64,000 nucleotides of DNA, from the NCBI RefSeq assembly GCF_036346295.1, contig NZ_CP107819.1:5456001-5520000 (forward strand), in the 5' to 3' direction. Of this stretch, positions 8,889 through 17,416 are shown in pieces. This DNA comes from Streptomyces sp. NBC_00536. Its GTDB lineage: Bacteria; Actinomycetota; Actinomycetes; Streptomycetales; Streptomycetaceae. The position numbers and the translations under genes are program-made. Position 1 is the stretch's first letter. The number at the start of each line of letters is the position of its first letter. The notes under the pieces are model-generated. The model was not told the DNA's origin, ran no database searches, and saw only the letters and a list, made by a program, of their open reading frames with translations.

Positions 8889-9162
8889 CTCGCCGGCGTT
8901 TGAGGCGCCGCCGGAGGCACCCGCAGGCCGGGACCGGCCGTCACGCGCACCGGCACGAGCCCGCCCTCAAGCGCCGGGCGGCTGATGTCGCCTCCGGCGG
9001 CGCCTCAAACGCCGGCGAGGCTGGAATTGCCCGGCCTGTCGCTGTCGCCTCCGGCGAGGCTGGAATTGCCGGGCCTGTCGGTGTCGCCTCCGGTGAGGAT
9101 GAGGTTGGCCGACCGTCGCGGCCCACCTTCAGCCCCGCCGGCGTTTGAGGCGCCGCCGGAGG
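8886..9162. repeat. Streptomyces REP-like inverted repeats (CGCCGGCGTTTGAGG family)
   Basis: A 32-bp element at 8886-8917 (core CTCGCCGGCGTTTGAGGCGC) has a perfect 32-bp inverted copy at 8991-9022 and a direct copy with one mismatch at 9131-9162. Between them are two direct copies of GCTGGAATTGCC. Together with the tandem repeat this fills the space between nagB and the SIS gene; apart from the nagB dre site I see no gene there. Confidence 0.8.
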
Positions 9163-9216
9163 CAGGGGGGACGGTCACGGCGCGACGGGGTGGGGGGTGC
9201 GGGGGAGACTGGGGGG

Positions 9217-10263
9217 ATGGAACGACCCGGGACCATGATGGCCGCCGAGATCAGCCAGCAGCCCGCGACCTGGCACCGCATCCTCACCCACGCCGCAGCC
9301 CCGATCCGGGAAACCGCCCGGGCCATCGCCGCGCAGCGCCCCCGTTTCGTGCTGCTCGCCGCCCGCGGCAGTTCCGATCACGCCGCGCTGTACGCGAAGT
9401 ACCTCCTGGAGGTCGGCCACGGCCTGCCGTGCGGGCTGAGTTCGATGTCCACGGTCACCGCGTACGGCGCCCGCCCCCGCCTCGACGGGGTGCTCGTCAT
9501 CACCGTCAGCCAGTCCGGCGGCTCGCCCGACCTGATCGCCTCGACCCTGGCCGCGCGCGCCGCCGGGGCGGTGACCCTCGCCGTCACCAACAACCCCGAC
9601 TCCGGCCTCGCCGCCGTCGCCGAGCACCACATCGACGTACTGGCCGGCCCCGAGAAGGCACTGCCCGCGACCAAGTCGTACACGGCCTCCCTGCTCGCCC
9701 TGTACCTCTTCGCCGAGGCCCTGCGCGATGTGGACGGGGTTCCGGCGGCCGCCGGGCTGCCCGCGCTCGCCGAGGAGGTCCTGGCGCGCCGGGACGAGGT
9801 CCGCGGCCTCGCCGCCCGCTACCGCTTCGCCGAGCGGATGATCGTCACCTCGCGCGGCTTCGGGTACCCGACCGCCCGGGAGGCCGCCTTCAAGCTGATG
9901 GAGACGACGTACATCGCCGCCCTGGCCTACTCCGGGGCCGACCTGCTGCACGGCCCGCTCGCGATGGTCGACAACATCTTCCCGGTGATCGCGGTGGTCC
10001 CCGACGGGCGCGGCGGCGAGGCCCTGCAGCCGGTCCTGGACCGGCTGCGCGGGCGCGGCGCCGACCTGTGCGTGGTCGGTTCCCCGGGCCGGGTCGCGGC
10101 CGCCACCACCGGTTTCGCGCTGCCCGGTGACGACGTACCGGAGGAACTCCAGCCGCTGCTGGAGATCCTGCCGCTCCAGCTGCTGGCCCATGAGGTGACC
10201 ATCGCCCGGGGTCAGGACCCGGACGCCCCGCGCGCCCTGGCGAAGGTCACCGAGACCCACTGA
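9217..10263 (+). CDS. SIS-domain phosphosugar isomerase (GlmS C-terminal-like)
   Basis: A 348-residue protein made of two SIS domains, like the isomerase half of glucosamine-6-phosphate synthase but without the glutaminase domain. Sugar-phosphate-binding motifs are visible as AARGSSDHAA (about residue 48) and VSQSGGSPD (about residue 95), with the second domain's TSRGFGYPTA and KLMETTYI near residue 210. It likely isomerises or deaminates an amino-sugar phosphate in the cytosol, fitting its place beside nagB. ATG 9217 follows a GGGGGG ribosome site. AgaS-type or NagB-II-type deaminase activity is equally possible. Confidence 0.85.
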   Translation: MERPGTMMAAEISQQPATWHRILTHAAAPIRETARAIAAQRPRFVLLAARGSSDHAALYAKYLLEVGHGLPCGLSSMSTVTAYGARPRLDGVLVITVSQSGGSPDLIASTLAARAAGAVTLAVTNNPDSGLAAVAEHHIDVLAGPEKALPATKSYTASLLALYLFAEALRDVDGVPAAAGLPALAEEVLARRDEVRGLAARYRFAERMIVTSRGFGYPTAREAAFKLMETTYIAALAYSGADLLHGPLAMVDNIFPVIAVVPDGRGGEALQPVLDRLRGRGADLCVVGSPGRVAAATTGFALPGDDVPEELQPLLEILPLQLLAHEVTIARGQDPDAPRALAKVTETH

Positions 10264-10282
10264 GAGCGGCGTCCCGGGCGTC

Positions 10283-11044
10283 CTACAGCAGGGCCAGCTG
10301 GAGGCCGCCCGTCGCGTTCAGGTGCTGGCCGGTGACCCAGCGGGAGTCCGCCGAGGCCAGGAAGGCCACCACGTCCGCGACCTCCGAGGCCGTGCCCACC
10401 CGGTCGAAGACCGACCGGGAGGCCGCGTGCGCGCGGGCCGCCGGATCGGCGAGCCAGGCCGCGTTCAGGTCGGTTTCGGTGATCCCCGGTCCCACCGAGT
10501 TCACGGTGATCCCGCGCGGCGCGAGGTGCGCGGCGAGGGAGCGGGTGAGCGCGTTCACGGCGCCCTTGGCGGTGATCGTGGCGAGGATGGCGGGCAGTGC
10601 GATGTCCGGGGTGCCGGTCACGTTCACGATCCGCCCGCCGTCGCGCAGCCGCGCCAGCCCGTGCTTGATGATGAAGAACGGCGCCTTCGCGTTGACCGCC
10701 TGGACCCGGTCCCAGGTCTCCTCGTCGGTCTCCTCGATGCCCGCGAAGGCGGCCGCGCCCGCGTTGTTGACCAGGATGTCGACGCCCTCGGTGGCCTCGG
10801 GGTGCGCGTCGTACGCCGCCCAGAGCGCCTCCGCGTCACCCGGTACGCCGAGTTCCGTTCCGATGGCGAAGGCCCGTCCGCCGGCCGCCGTGATCGCGCC
10901 GACGGTCTCCTTGGCCGCGGCCTCGTCGTGGCCGTAGTGCACGGCGACGAGCGCCCCGTCCCGGGCCAGCCGCTCGGCGACCGCCCGTCCGATGCCCCGG
11001 CTACCGCCCGTGACCAGCGCCGTCTTTCCCTTGAGCACGCCCAT
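10283..11044 (-). CDS. Short-chain dehydrogenase/reductase family protein with altered catalytic residues
   Basis: A 253-residue SDR with the nucleotide-binding TGGSRGIG near the N-terminus, NNAG near residue 93 and the late motif VGPGITETD. The start is ATG 11044 behind GGAGGGGGG; a longer frame exists upstream but runs through the promoter region. The catalytic Tyr of YxxxK is replaced: the segment reads LATITAKGAV, giving Thr four residues before Lys. The usual ISS serine motif reads VTG. It may therefore be a weak or non-redox member. It diverges from a TetR gene across an 83-bp spacer with CTAGCG-type repeats, so that regulator probably controls it. Confidence 0.85.
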   Translation of the reverse strand: MGVLKGKTALVTGGSRGIGRAVAERLARDGALVAVHYGHDEAAAKETVGAITAAGGRAFAIGTELGVPGDAEALWAAYDAHPEATEGVDILVNNAGAAAFAGIEETDEETWDRVQAVNAKAPFFIIKHGLARLRDGGRIVNVTGTPDIALPAILATITAKGAVNALTRSLAAHLAPRGITVNSVGPGITETDLNAAWLADPAARAHAASRSVFDRVGTASEVADVVAFLASADSRWVTGQHLNATGGLQLALL

Positions 11045-11059
11045 GGGGTGCCCCCCTCC

Positions 11060-11127
11060 GCTATCGCTAGTGGTCGCTACAGAAAGAACCGTATCAGATT
11101 CTCTAGCGGGCGCTATAGAATGAGCGC
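11060..11127. promoter_or_regulatory. Divergent promoter/operator region between SDR and TetR genes
   Basis: The spacer contains near-palindromic CTATCGCTAG and GGTCGCTACAG, then TCTCTAGCGGGCGCTATAG. The repeated CTAGCG/CGCTA elements on both sides suggest TetR operators overlapping both promoters. Exact boundaries are inferred by eye. Confidence 0.45.
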
Positions 11128-11721
11128 ATGGTGACCGGACAGCGTGGCAGGCCCCGCTCCTTCGACCGCGAAGAGGCCCTCGACAAGGCCATGCTGGCCT
11201 TCTGGGAGCGTGGTTACGAGGCGACCTCCATCGCCGATCTGACCCGCGCCCTCGGGATCGGCGCGCCCAGCCTCTACGCGGCATTCGGCGACAAGCGCAA
11301 GCTCTTCGACGAGGTCGTGGTGGTCTACGGCAGCCGGTACGGGGACTTCGCGGCGGTGGCCCTGCGCGAGGAGCCCACCGCCCGCGCCGCCGTGGCGCGG
11401 ATCCTGCACGAGGCGGCCGAGGTCTACACCGATCCGGCCCACCCGCCGGGCTGCATGGTGATCAGCGCGGCCGTCAACACGACCGCCGACGAGGTGGCCG
11501 AAGCGCTGCGGGTGAGGCGCGAAGCGAACCTGACGATGTTCGAAAGCCGGATCCGGGCGGACGTCGCCACCGGGGCCCTGCCCGCGGACACCGACGCGGT
11601 GGCGCTGGCGCGGTACTGCGGTGCGGTGCTCCAGGGGATGTCACAGCAGTCCCGGGACGGGGCGGGCCGGGCGGAGCTGGAAGCGGTGGCGGCGCTGGCG
11701 ATGGCGGCCTGGCCGGAGTAG
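11128..11721 (+). CDS. TetR/AcrR-family transcriptional regulator
   Basis: A 197-residue TetR repressor. The N-terminal HTH (residues 8-55) reads GRPRSFDREEALDKAM, then TSIADLTRALGIGAPSLYAAFGD with the typical recognition helix. The C-terminal ligand domain resembles the TetR_C type, with PPGCMV near residue 107. It is divergent from the SDR gene and probably represses it and itself, with an unknown small-molecule inducer. The start ATG/GTG choice is ambiguous within two codons. Confidence 0.9.
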   Translation: MVTGQRGRPRSFDREEALDKAMLAFWERGYEATSIADLTRALGIGAPSLYAAFGDKRKLFDEVVVVYGSRYGDFAAVALREEPTARAAVARILHEAAEVYTDPAHPPGCMVISAAVNTTADEVAEALRVRREANLTMFESRIRADVATGALPADTDAVALARYCGAVLQGMSQQSRDGAGRAELEAVAALAMAAWPE

Positions 11722-12112
11722 TCCTCGACGGCGGGCGGCCCGGCTCGTTCCACGGGGCTTGATTCCTCTGGGCCACGGTGCCGGGACGGGACCCTCAGCC
11801 CGTCCGGCACCGCAGCCCGGAGTACTTACGGCCGGCCGGGTGTGCGGTGCCCGGCGGCCGGTGGGAGGTGTGCCGACGCGGTCAGGGCAGAACGCGCGGC
11901 GTACCTCGATCCGTCCTCCTGTGCGGGGAGGGCGGAAGCTCTTTTGGCAATTGTGGACTAGACCATTCTGTTCTGTCCATCCAATGGCGGGTACTGCGAT
12001 CCCGTCACTTCATCCAACATTACGCGGAGTCCACGGCTCCTGGATACTCCTGAGTAATCCCGGTGGGGAAAGTCATGGCCCGGGCCCGGGGTACCCTCGC
12101 AGCGTGCCCTCC
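11722..12112. promoter_or_regulatory. 391-bp leader/promoter region of the histidine kinase, with a dre-like site at 11952-11967
   Basis: No convincing gene is present. At 11952-11967 the sequence TGTGGACTAGACCATT carries TGGACTAGACCA, one mismatch from the DasR core TGGTCTAGACCA. It lies about 150 bp upstream of the kinase start. The sequence around it (TTTTGGCAATTG, TTCTGTTC) is locally AT-richer, as promoters in this genome tend to be. Confidence 0.55.
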
Positions 12113-13582
12113 ATGAACGACCTCGTACGCCAGCACACCGCTCTCAGTGAAACCGACCTGGAGTGGCTCCACCTGCTGGTCTCGGAGTGGCAGCTGCTCT
12201 CCGACCTCTCCTTCGCGGACCTCGTGCTGTGGGTGCCCACGCTCGACGGGGCCCGGTACGTGTCGGTCGCCCAGATGCGCCCGAACACCGGCCCCACCTC
12301 CTACCAGGACGACATGGTCGGCCACCTGGTGCCGCGCGGCCGCCGTCCGCTGCTGGACGCGGCCCTCGACGAGGGCCGGATCGTGCGCGAGGGCGACCCC
12401 GAGTGGCGCGAGGAAGTCCCGGTCCGCGTCGAGTCGATCCCGGTCCGGCGCGAGGGCCGGGTCCTGGGCGTGATCGCGCGCAACACCAACCTGCTCACTG
12501 TGCGTACACCCAGCCGGCTGGAGCTGACCTACCTCCAGTCCGCCTCCGACCTCGCCCAGATGATCGCGGCGGGCTCCTTCCCCTTCCCCGGCCAGCAGGT
12601 CGACATGGACGCCTCGCCCCGGGTCGGCGACGGCCTGATCCGGCTCGACGCCGAGGGCGTGGTGACGTACGCGTCCCCCAACGCCCTCTCGGCCTACCAC
12701 CGGCTCGGCCTCGCCTCCGACCTGGTCGGCCAGCACCTGGGCAACACCACCGCCGAACTCGCCCCCTCGCGGGGCCCGGTGGACGAGGCCCTGGTCAAGC
12801 TGGCCAGCGGCTGGGCCCCGCGCGAGACCGAGGTCGAGGGCAGCACCGGGGTCATCCAGCTGCGCGCGATCCCGCTCAAGCCCAAGGGCACCCGGATCGG
12901 CTCACTGGTCCTGTGCCGCGACGTCACCGAACTGCGCCGTCGCGAACGGGAATTGATCACGAAGGACGCGACCATCCGGGAGATCCACCACCGGGTGAAG
13001 AACAACCTCCAGACGGTGGCCGCGCTGCTGCGGCTCCAGGCCCGGCGAATGGATTCTCCACAGGGCCGGGAAGCCCTCAACGAGGCGGTCCGCAGGGTCG
13101 GTTCGATCGCGATCGTGCATGAGACGCTGTCTCAGAACCTGGACGAGCGGGTCGAGTTCGACGAGATCGCCGACCGCGTCATCGCGATGGTCGCCGAGAT
13201 CTCCCCGGGGAACGTGGCCTGCCGCCGCACCGGCCGGTTCGGCATCCTGGACGCCGAGGTCGCGACCCCGCTGTCGATGGTGCTGACCGAGATCCTGCAG
13301 AACGCCCTGGAACACGCCTTCGTCCAGGGCGAGGGCGGCACGGTAGAGGTGTCCGCGACCCGCAGCGGCAGCCGCCGCGACGACATGCGGCTGCTGATCA
13401 CCGTGCTCGACGACGGCTGCGGTCTGCCCGAGGGCTTCGACCCCCAGCGGGCCGGCAATCTCGGACTGCAGATCGTACGGACCCTGGTCGAGGGTGAACT
13501 CGGCGGCACCTTCGACATGGTGCCGGGGGCGTCGCGCGGCACCAAGGTCGTCCTGGACATACCGGCCACCCCGCAGAAGTGA
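12113..13582 (+). CDS. Cytosolic sensor histidine kinase (PdtaS type, HisKA_2)
   Basis: A 489-residue kinase with no membrane segment. The N-terminal GAF-like H_kinase_N domain covers about residues 1-150, a PAS domain about 165-285 (LIRLDAEGVVTYASPNA), and the HisKA_2 phosphoacceptor EIHHRVKNNLQTVAALLRLQ lies near 300. The HATPase domain shows EILQNALEHAF (N box), DDGCGLP and the terminal GTKV. It resembles mycobacterial PdtaS, which signals to an ANTAR response regulator encoded elsewhere; no response regulator is adjacent. GTG 12104 is an alternative start. A dre-like element upstream hints at amino-sugar control. Confidence 0.92.
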   Translation: MNDLVRQHTALSETDLEWLHLLVSEWQLLSDLSFADLVLWVPTLDGARYVSVAQMRPNTGPTSYQDDMVGHLVPRGRRPLLDAALDEGRIVREGDPEWREEVPVRVESIPVRREGRVLGVIARNTNLLTVRTPSRLELTYLQSASDLAQMIAAGSFPFPGQQVDMDASPRVGDGLIRLDAEGVVTYASPNALSAYHRLGLASDLVGQHLGNTTAELAPSRGPVDEALVKLASGWAPRETEVEGSTGVIQLRAIPLKPKGTRIGSLVLCRDVTELRRRERELITKDATIREIHHRVKNNLQTVAALLRLQARRMDSPQGREALNEAVRRVGSIAIVHETLSQNLDERVEFDEIADRVIAMVAEISPGNVACRRTGRFGILDAEVATPLSMVLTEILQNALEHAFVQGEGGTVEVSATRSGSRRDDMRLLITVLDDGCGLPEGFDPQRAGNLGLQIVRTLVEGELGGTFDMVPGASRGTKVVLDIPATPQK

Positions 13583-13627
13583 CCGTGAGTGACCGGACTG
13601 GCCGAAGGATGCACCGGGCACAGCACT

Positions 13628-13662
13628 GAGCCCCGGACCGATTGGTTATCGGTCCGGGGCTC
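13628..13662. terminator. Terminator between the histidine kinase and wblE
   Basis: A perfect 15-bp stem (GAGCCCCGGACCGAT, 13628-13642, with 13648-13662) and a TGGTT loop lie between the two convergent genes. Confidence 0.85.
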
Positions 13663-13728
13663 AAGAGCATGTTGCTGAGCGCTGATGCGGGGTACTACGC
13701 GCTGCGGCTCGAGGCTCGAAAGTCGAAA

Positions 13729-13986
13729 TCAGGCGGTGGCGTTGCGCGCCCGGTTGCGAGCGGCGCGGCGCTTCATCGCGCGGCGCTCGTCCTCGCTGAG
13801 ACCGCCCCAGACGCCGGAGTCCTGACCGGACTCGAGCGCCCACTGCAGGCACTGCTCCATGACGGGGCAACGGCGGCAGACGGCCTTGGCTTCCTCGATC
13901 TGCAGCAGCGCAGGACCGGTGTTGCCGATGGGGAAGAAGAGCTCGGGGTCTTCTTCGCGGCAAACGGCGTTGTGACGCCAGTCCAT
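13729..13986 (-). CDS. wblE: WhiB-family iron-sulfur regulator WblE
   Basis: An 85-residue Wbl protein. Four cysteines at 9, 37, 40 and 46 should bind a [4Fe-4S] cluster. The GVWGGLSEDER turn (about residue 59) and the basic tail KRRAARNRARN for DNA contact follow. Wbl proteins bind the region 4 of sigma HrdB and tune transcription. WblE is the Streptomyces orthologue of mycobacterial WhiB1 (recalled). The start ATG 13986 has a good AAGGAG site; an ATG further upstream is in frame but unnecessary. It has its own promoter region upstream and converges on the histidine kinase. Confidence 0.95.
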   Translation of the reverse strand: MDWRHNAVCREEDPELFFPIGNTGPALLQIEEAKAVCRRCPVMEQCLQWALESGQDSGVWGGLSEDERRAMKRRAARNRARNATA

Positions 13987-14278
13987 GGCTGCTCCATCTC
14001 CTTGTATTGCGGGCAGGTTGCTTGTGAATGTGAACGCTTTCACGAATCCCCTGATGGGGGAAGGGCCGACGCCCAGTTTCCTGGAGTGGTCCGTGTTTCG
14101 TGGAGGGGTTCTGGCGGTCTGTGTGGGTGCCGGGTGCTGCGGGCTGTCCCGATCGCCATGTAGAGATTCGCAAACCTCGGACGGGGATACAACCCCTTCC
14201 GGAAAGTTTTTTTGGATTCGTCGGTGTCTAGTAGGTCACAGCCGTACTTCCTAGGGGTGGACCGACGTTAAAACGTTC
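13987..14278. promoter_or_regulatory. wblE promoter/leader region
   Basis: This gene-free stretch separates the wblE start from the diacylglycerol-kinase terminator. It includes a T-run (AAAGTTTTTTTGG, about 14202), a CTAGTAGG element and the palindrome AACGCTTTCACG region. A long wblE 5' leader is likely, but I cannot place the transcription start. Confidence 0.4.
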
Positions 14279-14307
14279 GAGTGGAAGGACTTTCGGCCCT
14301 TCCACTC
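14279..14307 (-). terminator. Stem-loop at the end of the diacylglycerol kinase gene
   Basis: A 10-bp stem GAGTGGAAGG (14279-14288) pairs with 14298-14307 and overlaps the stop codon of the kinase gene. It reads as a terminator for the minus-strand gene. Confidence 0.6.
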
Positions 14308-15274
14308 ACACAATCACACGCAGTGCACGGCGTACGCCTGTGAACCGAACGCTGGTGCGCAGACCGAGGTGGTCGCCGTCCATCTGGAAGGGGAGTGGAA
14401 CCTTCGAATGCAAGGTGAAGTCGGTCAGATCGTGCAGAGACACCGCATGCTTTCCGTGCGGGCCCCGCTCAGGAGTCGAGGTCAGCAGCTGTGTCGCGTA
14501 CCGAGCGACCGACGGAGTTGACAAACGGTCGAGCGCGAGTACGTCAAGCGCGGTGTCGAATGAGGCCTCGGGGGACGCGTACAGAGGGCGATTGCCCAGA
14601 TACGTCCACGGTGACGTGTTGCACACTATCGACAGCACCAGATCCGTCACGGGATCCGCGCCGGGACGCTCCAGCGTCACCGTGCCGTGTCGCCGGTTCG
14701 GCTCCTCGAAGTATTGGCGCAGGAGCTGTCGTACATACAGGGCATGCGTCGAACGCTTGCCGCGCTCCCGCTGCTGCTCCACCCGGCCGACGACACCCGC
14801 GTCGAAGCCGAATCCCGCACAGAACGTGAACCAGCGGGCCGGCACCGATTCGTCCTCCGTGCCCGGCGCGCCCTCCGCCAGACCGAGGCCCACCGTCCGC
14901 TCCCGGCGCTCGCGCAGCGCGTCCAGCAGCGCGCCGGTCGCCTCGACCGCGTCGTTGGGCAGCCCCAGGGCGCGCGCGAAGACGTTCGTCGAACCGCCCG
15001 GCACCACGGCGAGGCGCGGCAGCGAGTCCGGATCCGGCCCGTTGTGCAGCAGTCCGTTGACCACCTCGTTGACCGTGCCGTCGCCGCCCAGGGCCACCAC
15101 GAGGTCGATGTCGTCGCTCTCGGCGGCCTGCCGTCCCAGGTCACGGGCGTGCCCGCGGTACTCGGTGGTGATCGACTCCAGCTTCATCTCGCTGGCGAGG
15201 GCATGGGTCAGGACGTCACGCGTGCGCGCACTGGTGGTCGTCGCTGCTGGGTTGGCCACGAGAAGTGCACGCAT
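14306..15274 (-). CDS. Diacylglycerol kinase-family lipid kinase (DAGK_cat)
   Basis: A 322-residue protein of the DgkB/YegS lipid kinase family. The N-terminal domain has the nucleotide-binding VVALGGDGTVNEVVNG (about residue 60) and VVPGGSTNVFARALG. The C-terminal beta domain ends in the conserved FQMDGDHLG. It phosphorylates diacylglycerol or a related lipid alcohol at the inner membrane face. ATG 15274 is preferred over 15292 because the protein then begins MRALLVANP, the usual N-terminus. It is single-gene, behind wblE on the same strand with a terminator between. Confidence 0.9.
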   Translation of the reverse strand: MRALLVANPAATTTSARTRDVLTHALASEMKLESITTEYRGHARDLGRQAAESDDIDLVVALGGDGTVNEVVNGLLHNGPDPDSLPRLAVVPGGSTNVFARALGLPNDAVEATGALLDALRERRERTVGLGLAEGAPGTEDESVPARWFTFCAGFGFDAGVVGRVEQQRERGKRSTHALYVRQLLRQYFEEPNRRHGTVTLERPGADPVTDLVLSIVCNTSPWTYLGNRPLYASPEASFDTALDVLALDRLSTPSVARYATQLLTSTPERGPHGKHAVSLHDLTDFTLHSKVPLPFQMDGDHLGLRTSVRFTGVRRALRVIV

Positions 15275-15368
15275 GAGCAGCAGACTACCCACCCCCAGTA
15301 ATGCTCACCGCACTGCCCGCCCGGGACCGTCGGGTCAGGGGCCCGGAGCGCGCGGCTACGCTGCTGGG

Positions 15369-15803
15369 GTGAGTACGAAGCAGACCCCCGCCGCCGGACC
15401 GTCCGCCGCCACCCCGCCCGGCCGGCTCACCGCCGCCGCCGCGCTCACCGCGCTGGAGGGCCTGGCCCTGGCCGGGCTCGGCGTCTACATGCTGTTCGTG
15501 GGCATCGCCGGGAACCCGGACTCCCCGCAGCAGGCCGAAACCGGTGGGGTCACCCTGCTGGCGCTCGCCGCACTCCCGCTGATCGCGGCCCGCGGGCTGC
15601 GCCTGGGCCGCCGCTGGAGCCGCGGCCCGGCGCTGATCACCCAGCTGATGGCGCTGCCGGTGGCGTGGACGCTGTTCAACACCGGGGGCGCGATGATGGC
15701 CGCCGGGATCGCGCTGGTGCTGACGGCGGTGGCCGTCGTCGCACTCCTGGTCCACCCGGCGACGACGGAGGCCCTGGGTATCGGGCCGCGCGACGCCGCC
15801 TGA
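15369..15803 (+). CDS. Small four-helix membrane protein, function unknown
   Basis: A 144-residue protein starting at GTG 15369. After a 20-residue Pro/Ala tail there are four hydrophobic stretches at about residues 24-47, 60-75, 88-105 and 108-128. No enzymatic motif is visible; similar small integral membrane proteins are common in Streptomyces. It diverges from the diacylglycerol kinase gene and converges on sigH. Expression from a promoter in the 94-bp spacer is likely. Confidence 0.7.
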   Translation: MSTKQTPAAGPSAATPPGRLTAAAALTALEGLALAGLGVYMLFVGIAGNPDSPQQAETGGVTLLALAALPLIAARGLRLGRRWSRGPALITQLMALPVAWTLFNTGGAMMAAGIALVLTAVAVVALLVHPATTEALGIGPRDAA

Positions 15804-15833
15804 GCGCAATCCTGCTGTTCTTCTGTTCCTCGG

Positions 15834-16847
15834 CTATTCCTCGACGAGGAGCTTTTCGCGGAGCTGGGCCAGGGTGCGGGCCAGTAGCCGGGAGACGTGC
15901 ATCTGGGAGATGCCGACCTCCTGGGCGATCTGCGACTGGGTCATGTTGCCGAAGAAGCGCAGCAGCAGGATCCGCTTCTCCCGCGGCGGCAGCCCTTCCA
16001 GCAGCGGCTTGAGGGACTCGCGGTACTCGACGCCCTCCAGCGCCTCGTCCTCCGAGCCCAGCGTGTCCGCGACCGCCGGGGACTCGTCGTCCGTGTCCGG
16101 GACGTCGAGCGAGAGGGTGCTGTAGGCGTTGGCCGACTCCAGGCCCTCCAGCACGTCCTCCTCGGAGATCCCGAGGCGCTCCGCCAGTTCGTGCACGGTG
16201 GGCGAACGCTGGTGCTGCTGCGACAGCTCGGCGGTGGCGGTGGTCAGGGCGAGGCGCAGCTCCTGGAGGCGCCGTGGGACCCGTACCGCCCAGCCCTTGT
16301 CGCGGAAGTGCCGCTTGATCTCGCCGACCACGGTCGGGGTGGCGTACGTCGAGAACTCGACCCCCCGGTCCGGGTCGAACCGGTCCACCGACTTGATCAG
16401 GCCGATGGTCGCGACCTGGGTCAGGTCGTCCAGCGGCTCCCCGCGGTTGCGGAAGCGCCGCGCCAGGTGCTCGACCAGGGGCAGGTGCATCCTGACCAGC
16501 CGGTTGCGCAGCTCCGCCCGTTCCGGGGAACCCTCGGGGAGGGTGCGGAGTTGGACGAAGAGGGCCCGGGCGGCGCTGCGGTCGCGCGGGTCGCGCGTAT
16601 CGCGGACCTCCCGCACCTCCTCGGGCTCCGTGACGATGTCGTCCGTCGCGATGTCGGCCGCGAGGATTTCGGCCGGCACGTCGGCCGCCGCCGCCGCGTC
16701 GTCCGCCGCCGCGTGATCCGTGGTGGCCTGGTCCGCCGCCTCGTCCACGGCGGCCTCCCGCGGCCCGTCGTCCCGCGGCCCGTCGTGCCGCGGGCCCTCG
16801 TCCCGTGGGCCGTCGTGCTGTGGCTCGTCCTGCTGGGTCTCGCTCAT
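15834..16847 (-). CDS. sigH: SigB-family stress sigma factor SigH
   Basis: A 337-residue group 3 sigma factor. Residues 1-95 are acidic and disordered and include a GPRD-type repeat. Sigma region 2 follows (LVEHLARRFRNRGEPLDDLTQVATIGLIKSVDRF, about 125-160). Region 3 carries VPRRLQELRLAL and region 4 the HTH MTQSQIAQEVGISQMHVSRLLARTL. It directs the osmotic/oxidative stress and development regulon. ATG 16847 is the short-form start. The same frame stays open upstream to 17489, across the anti-sigma gene, consistent with the long SigH forms reported in S. coelicolor. Its antagonist is encoded immediately upstream. Confidence 0.93.
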   Translation of the reverse strand: MSETQQDEPQHDGPRDEGPRHDGPRDDGPREAAVDEAADQATTDHAAADDAAAAADVPAEILAADIATDDIVTEPEEVREVRDTRDPRDRSAARALFVQLRTLPEGSPERAELRNRLVRMHLPLVEHLARRFRNRGEPLDDLTQVATIGLIKSVDRFDPDRGVEFSTYATPTVVGEIKRHFRDKGWAVRVPRRLQELRLALTTATAELSQQHQRSPTVHELAERLGISEEDVLEGLESANAYSTLSLDVPDTDDESPAVADTLGSEDEALEGVEYRESLKPLLEGLPPREKRILLLRFFGNMTQSQIAQEVGISQMHVSRLLARTLAQLREKLLVEE

Positions 16848-17002
16848 GGGGCCCGCCCGTCGCTCCGCCGAGTCCGAAAAGCCGTCTTCCGCATCCGCCT
16901 CGGCCGGGTGTGGCCGGGCGTTCTGCTGCTCCGGGATGCCGCCGTCGACCTCATGCCGTACTCGGGGCCGTTCCCCGCCCCGTACCGGGGTCTCCCCGCC
17001 GC

Positions 17003-17416
17003 TCACGCCGGGCCTGGTCCCGCGCCGCGCTGTTTGTAAAGGCTGATGCTGACCGTGCGGTCCTCCTCGACCGTGGCCTCGACCTTGCCGGCCAGGGCCG
17101 ACAGCACCGTCCACGCGAACGTGTCGCGCTCCGGCGCACGCCCGTCCGTGGTCGGCGCCGAGACGGTCACCTCCAACGAGCCTTCCACCAAGCGGAAGAC
17201 ACAGCTGAGGACGGATCCTGGCACGGCCTGCTGGAGCAGGATCGCGCAGGCTTCGTCCACCGCGATGCGGAGGTCCTCGATCTCGTCGAGGGTGAAGTCC
17301 AAACGTGCCGCGAGTCCGGCCGTGGCCGTACGCAGCACCGACAGGTAGGCACCCGCGGCCGGCAGCCGGACTTCCACGAAGTCCTGGGTCCCGGGCTCGC
17401 CTGCGATCTGGGACAC
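17003..17416 (-). CDS. Anti-sigma factor of the RsbW/SpoIIAB type, antagonist of SigH (RshA/UshX/PrsH)
   Basis: A 137-residue GHKL-fold protein. The N box reads LRIAVDEACAILLQQA (about residue 52); the glycine-rich lid regions are degenerate, as in this subfamily. It should bind SigH and keep it inactive until stress. The start is GTG 17416 behind an excellent GGAGGTGAGG ribosome site. It is co-directional with sigH, with a 155-bp gap, so co-transcription and an extra sigH promoter in the gap are both plausible. The gene is overlapped in another frame by the potential long form of SigH. Confidence 0.88.
   Translation of the reverse strand: MSQIAGEPGTQDFVEVRLPAAGAYLSVLRTATAGLAARLDFTLDEIEDLRIAVDEACAILLQQAVPGSVLSCVFRLVEGSLEVTVSAPTTDGRAPERDTFAWTVLSALAGKVEATVEEDRTVSISLYKQRGAGPGPA

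Noticed and set aside
8803..8985. Plus-strand peptide with repeated AVLVAPPPPAS units
   Set aside because: It is a translation of the 33-bp tandem repeat with no ribosome site or neighbour that suggests a gene.
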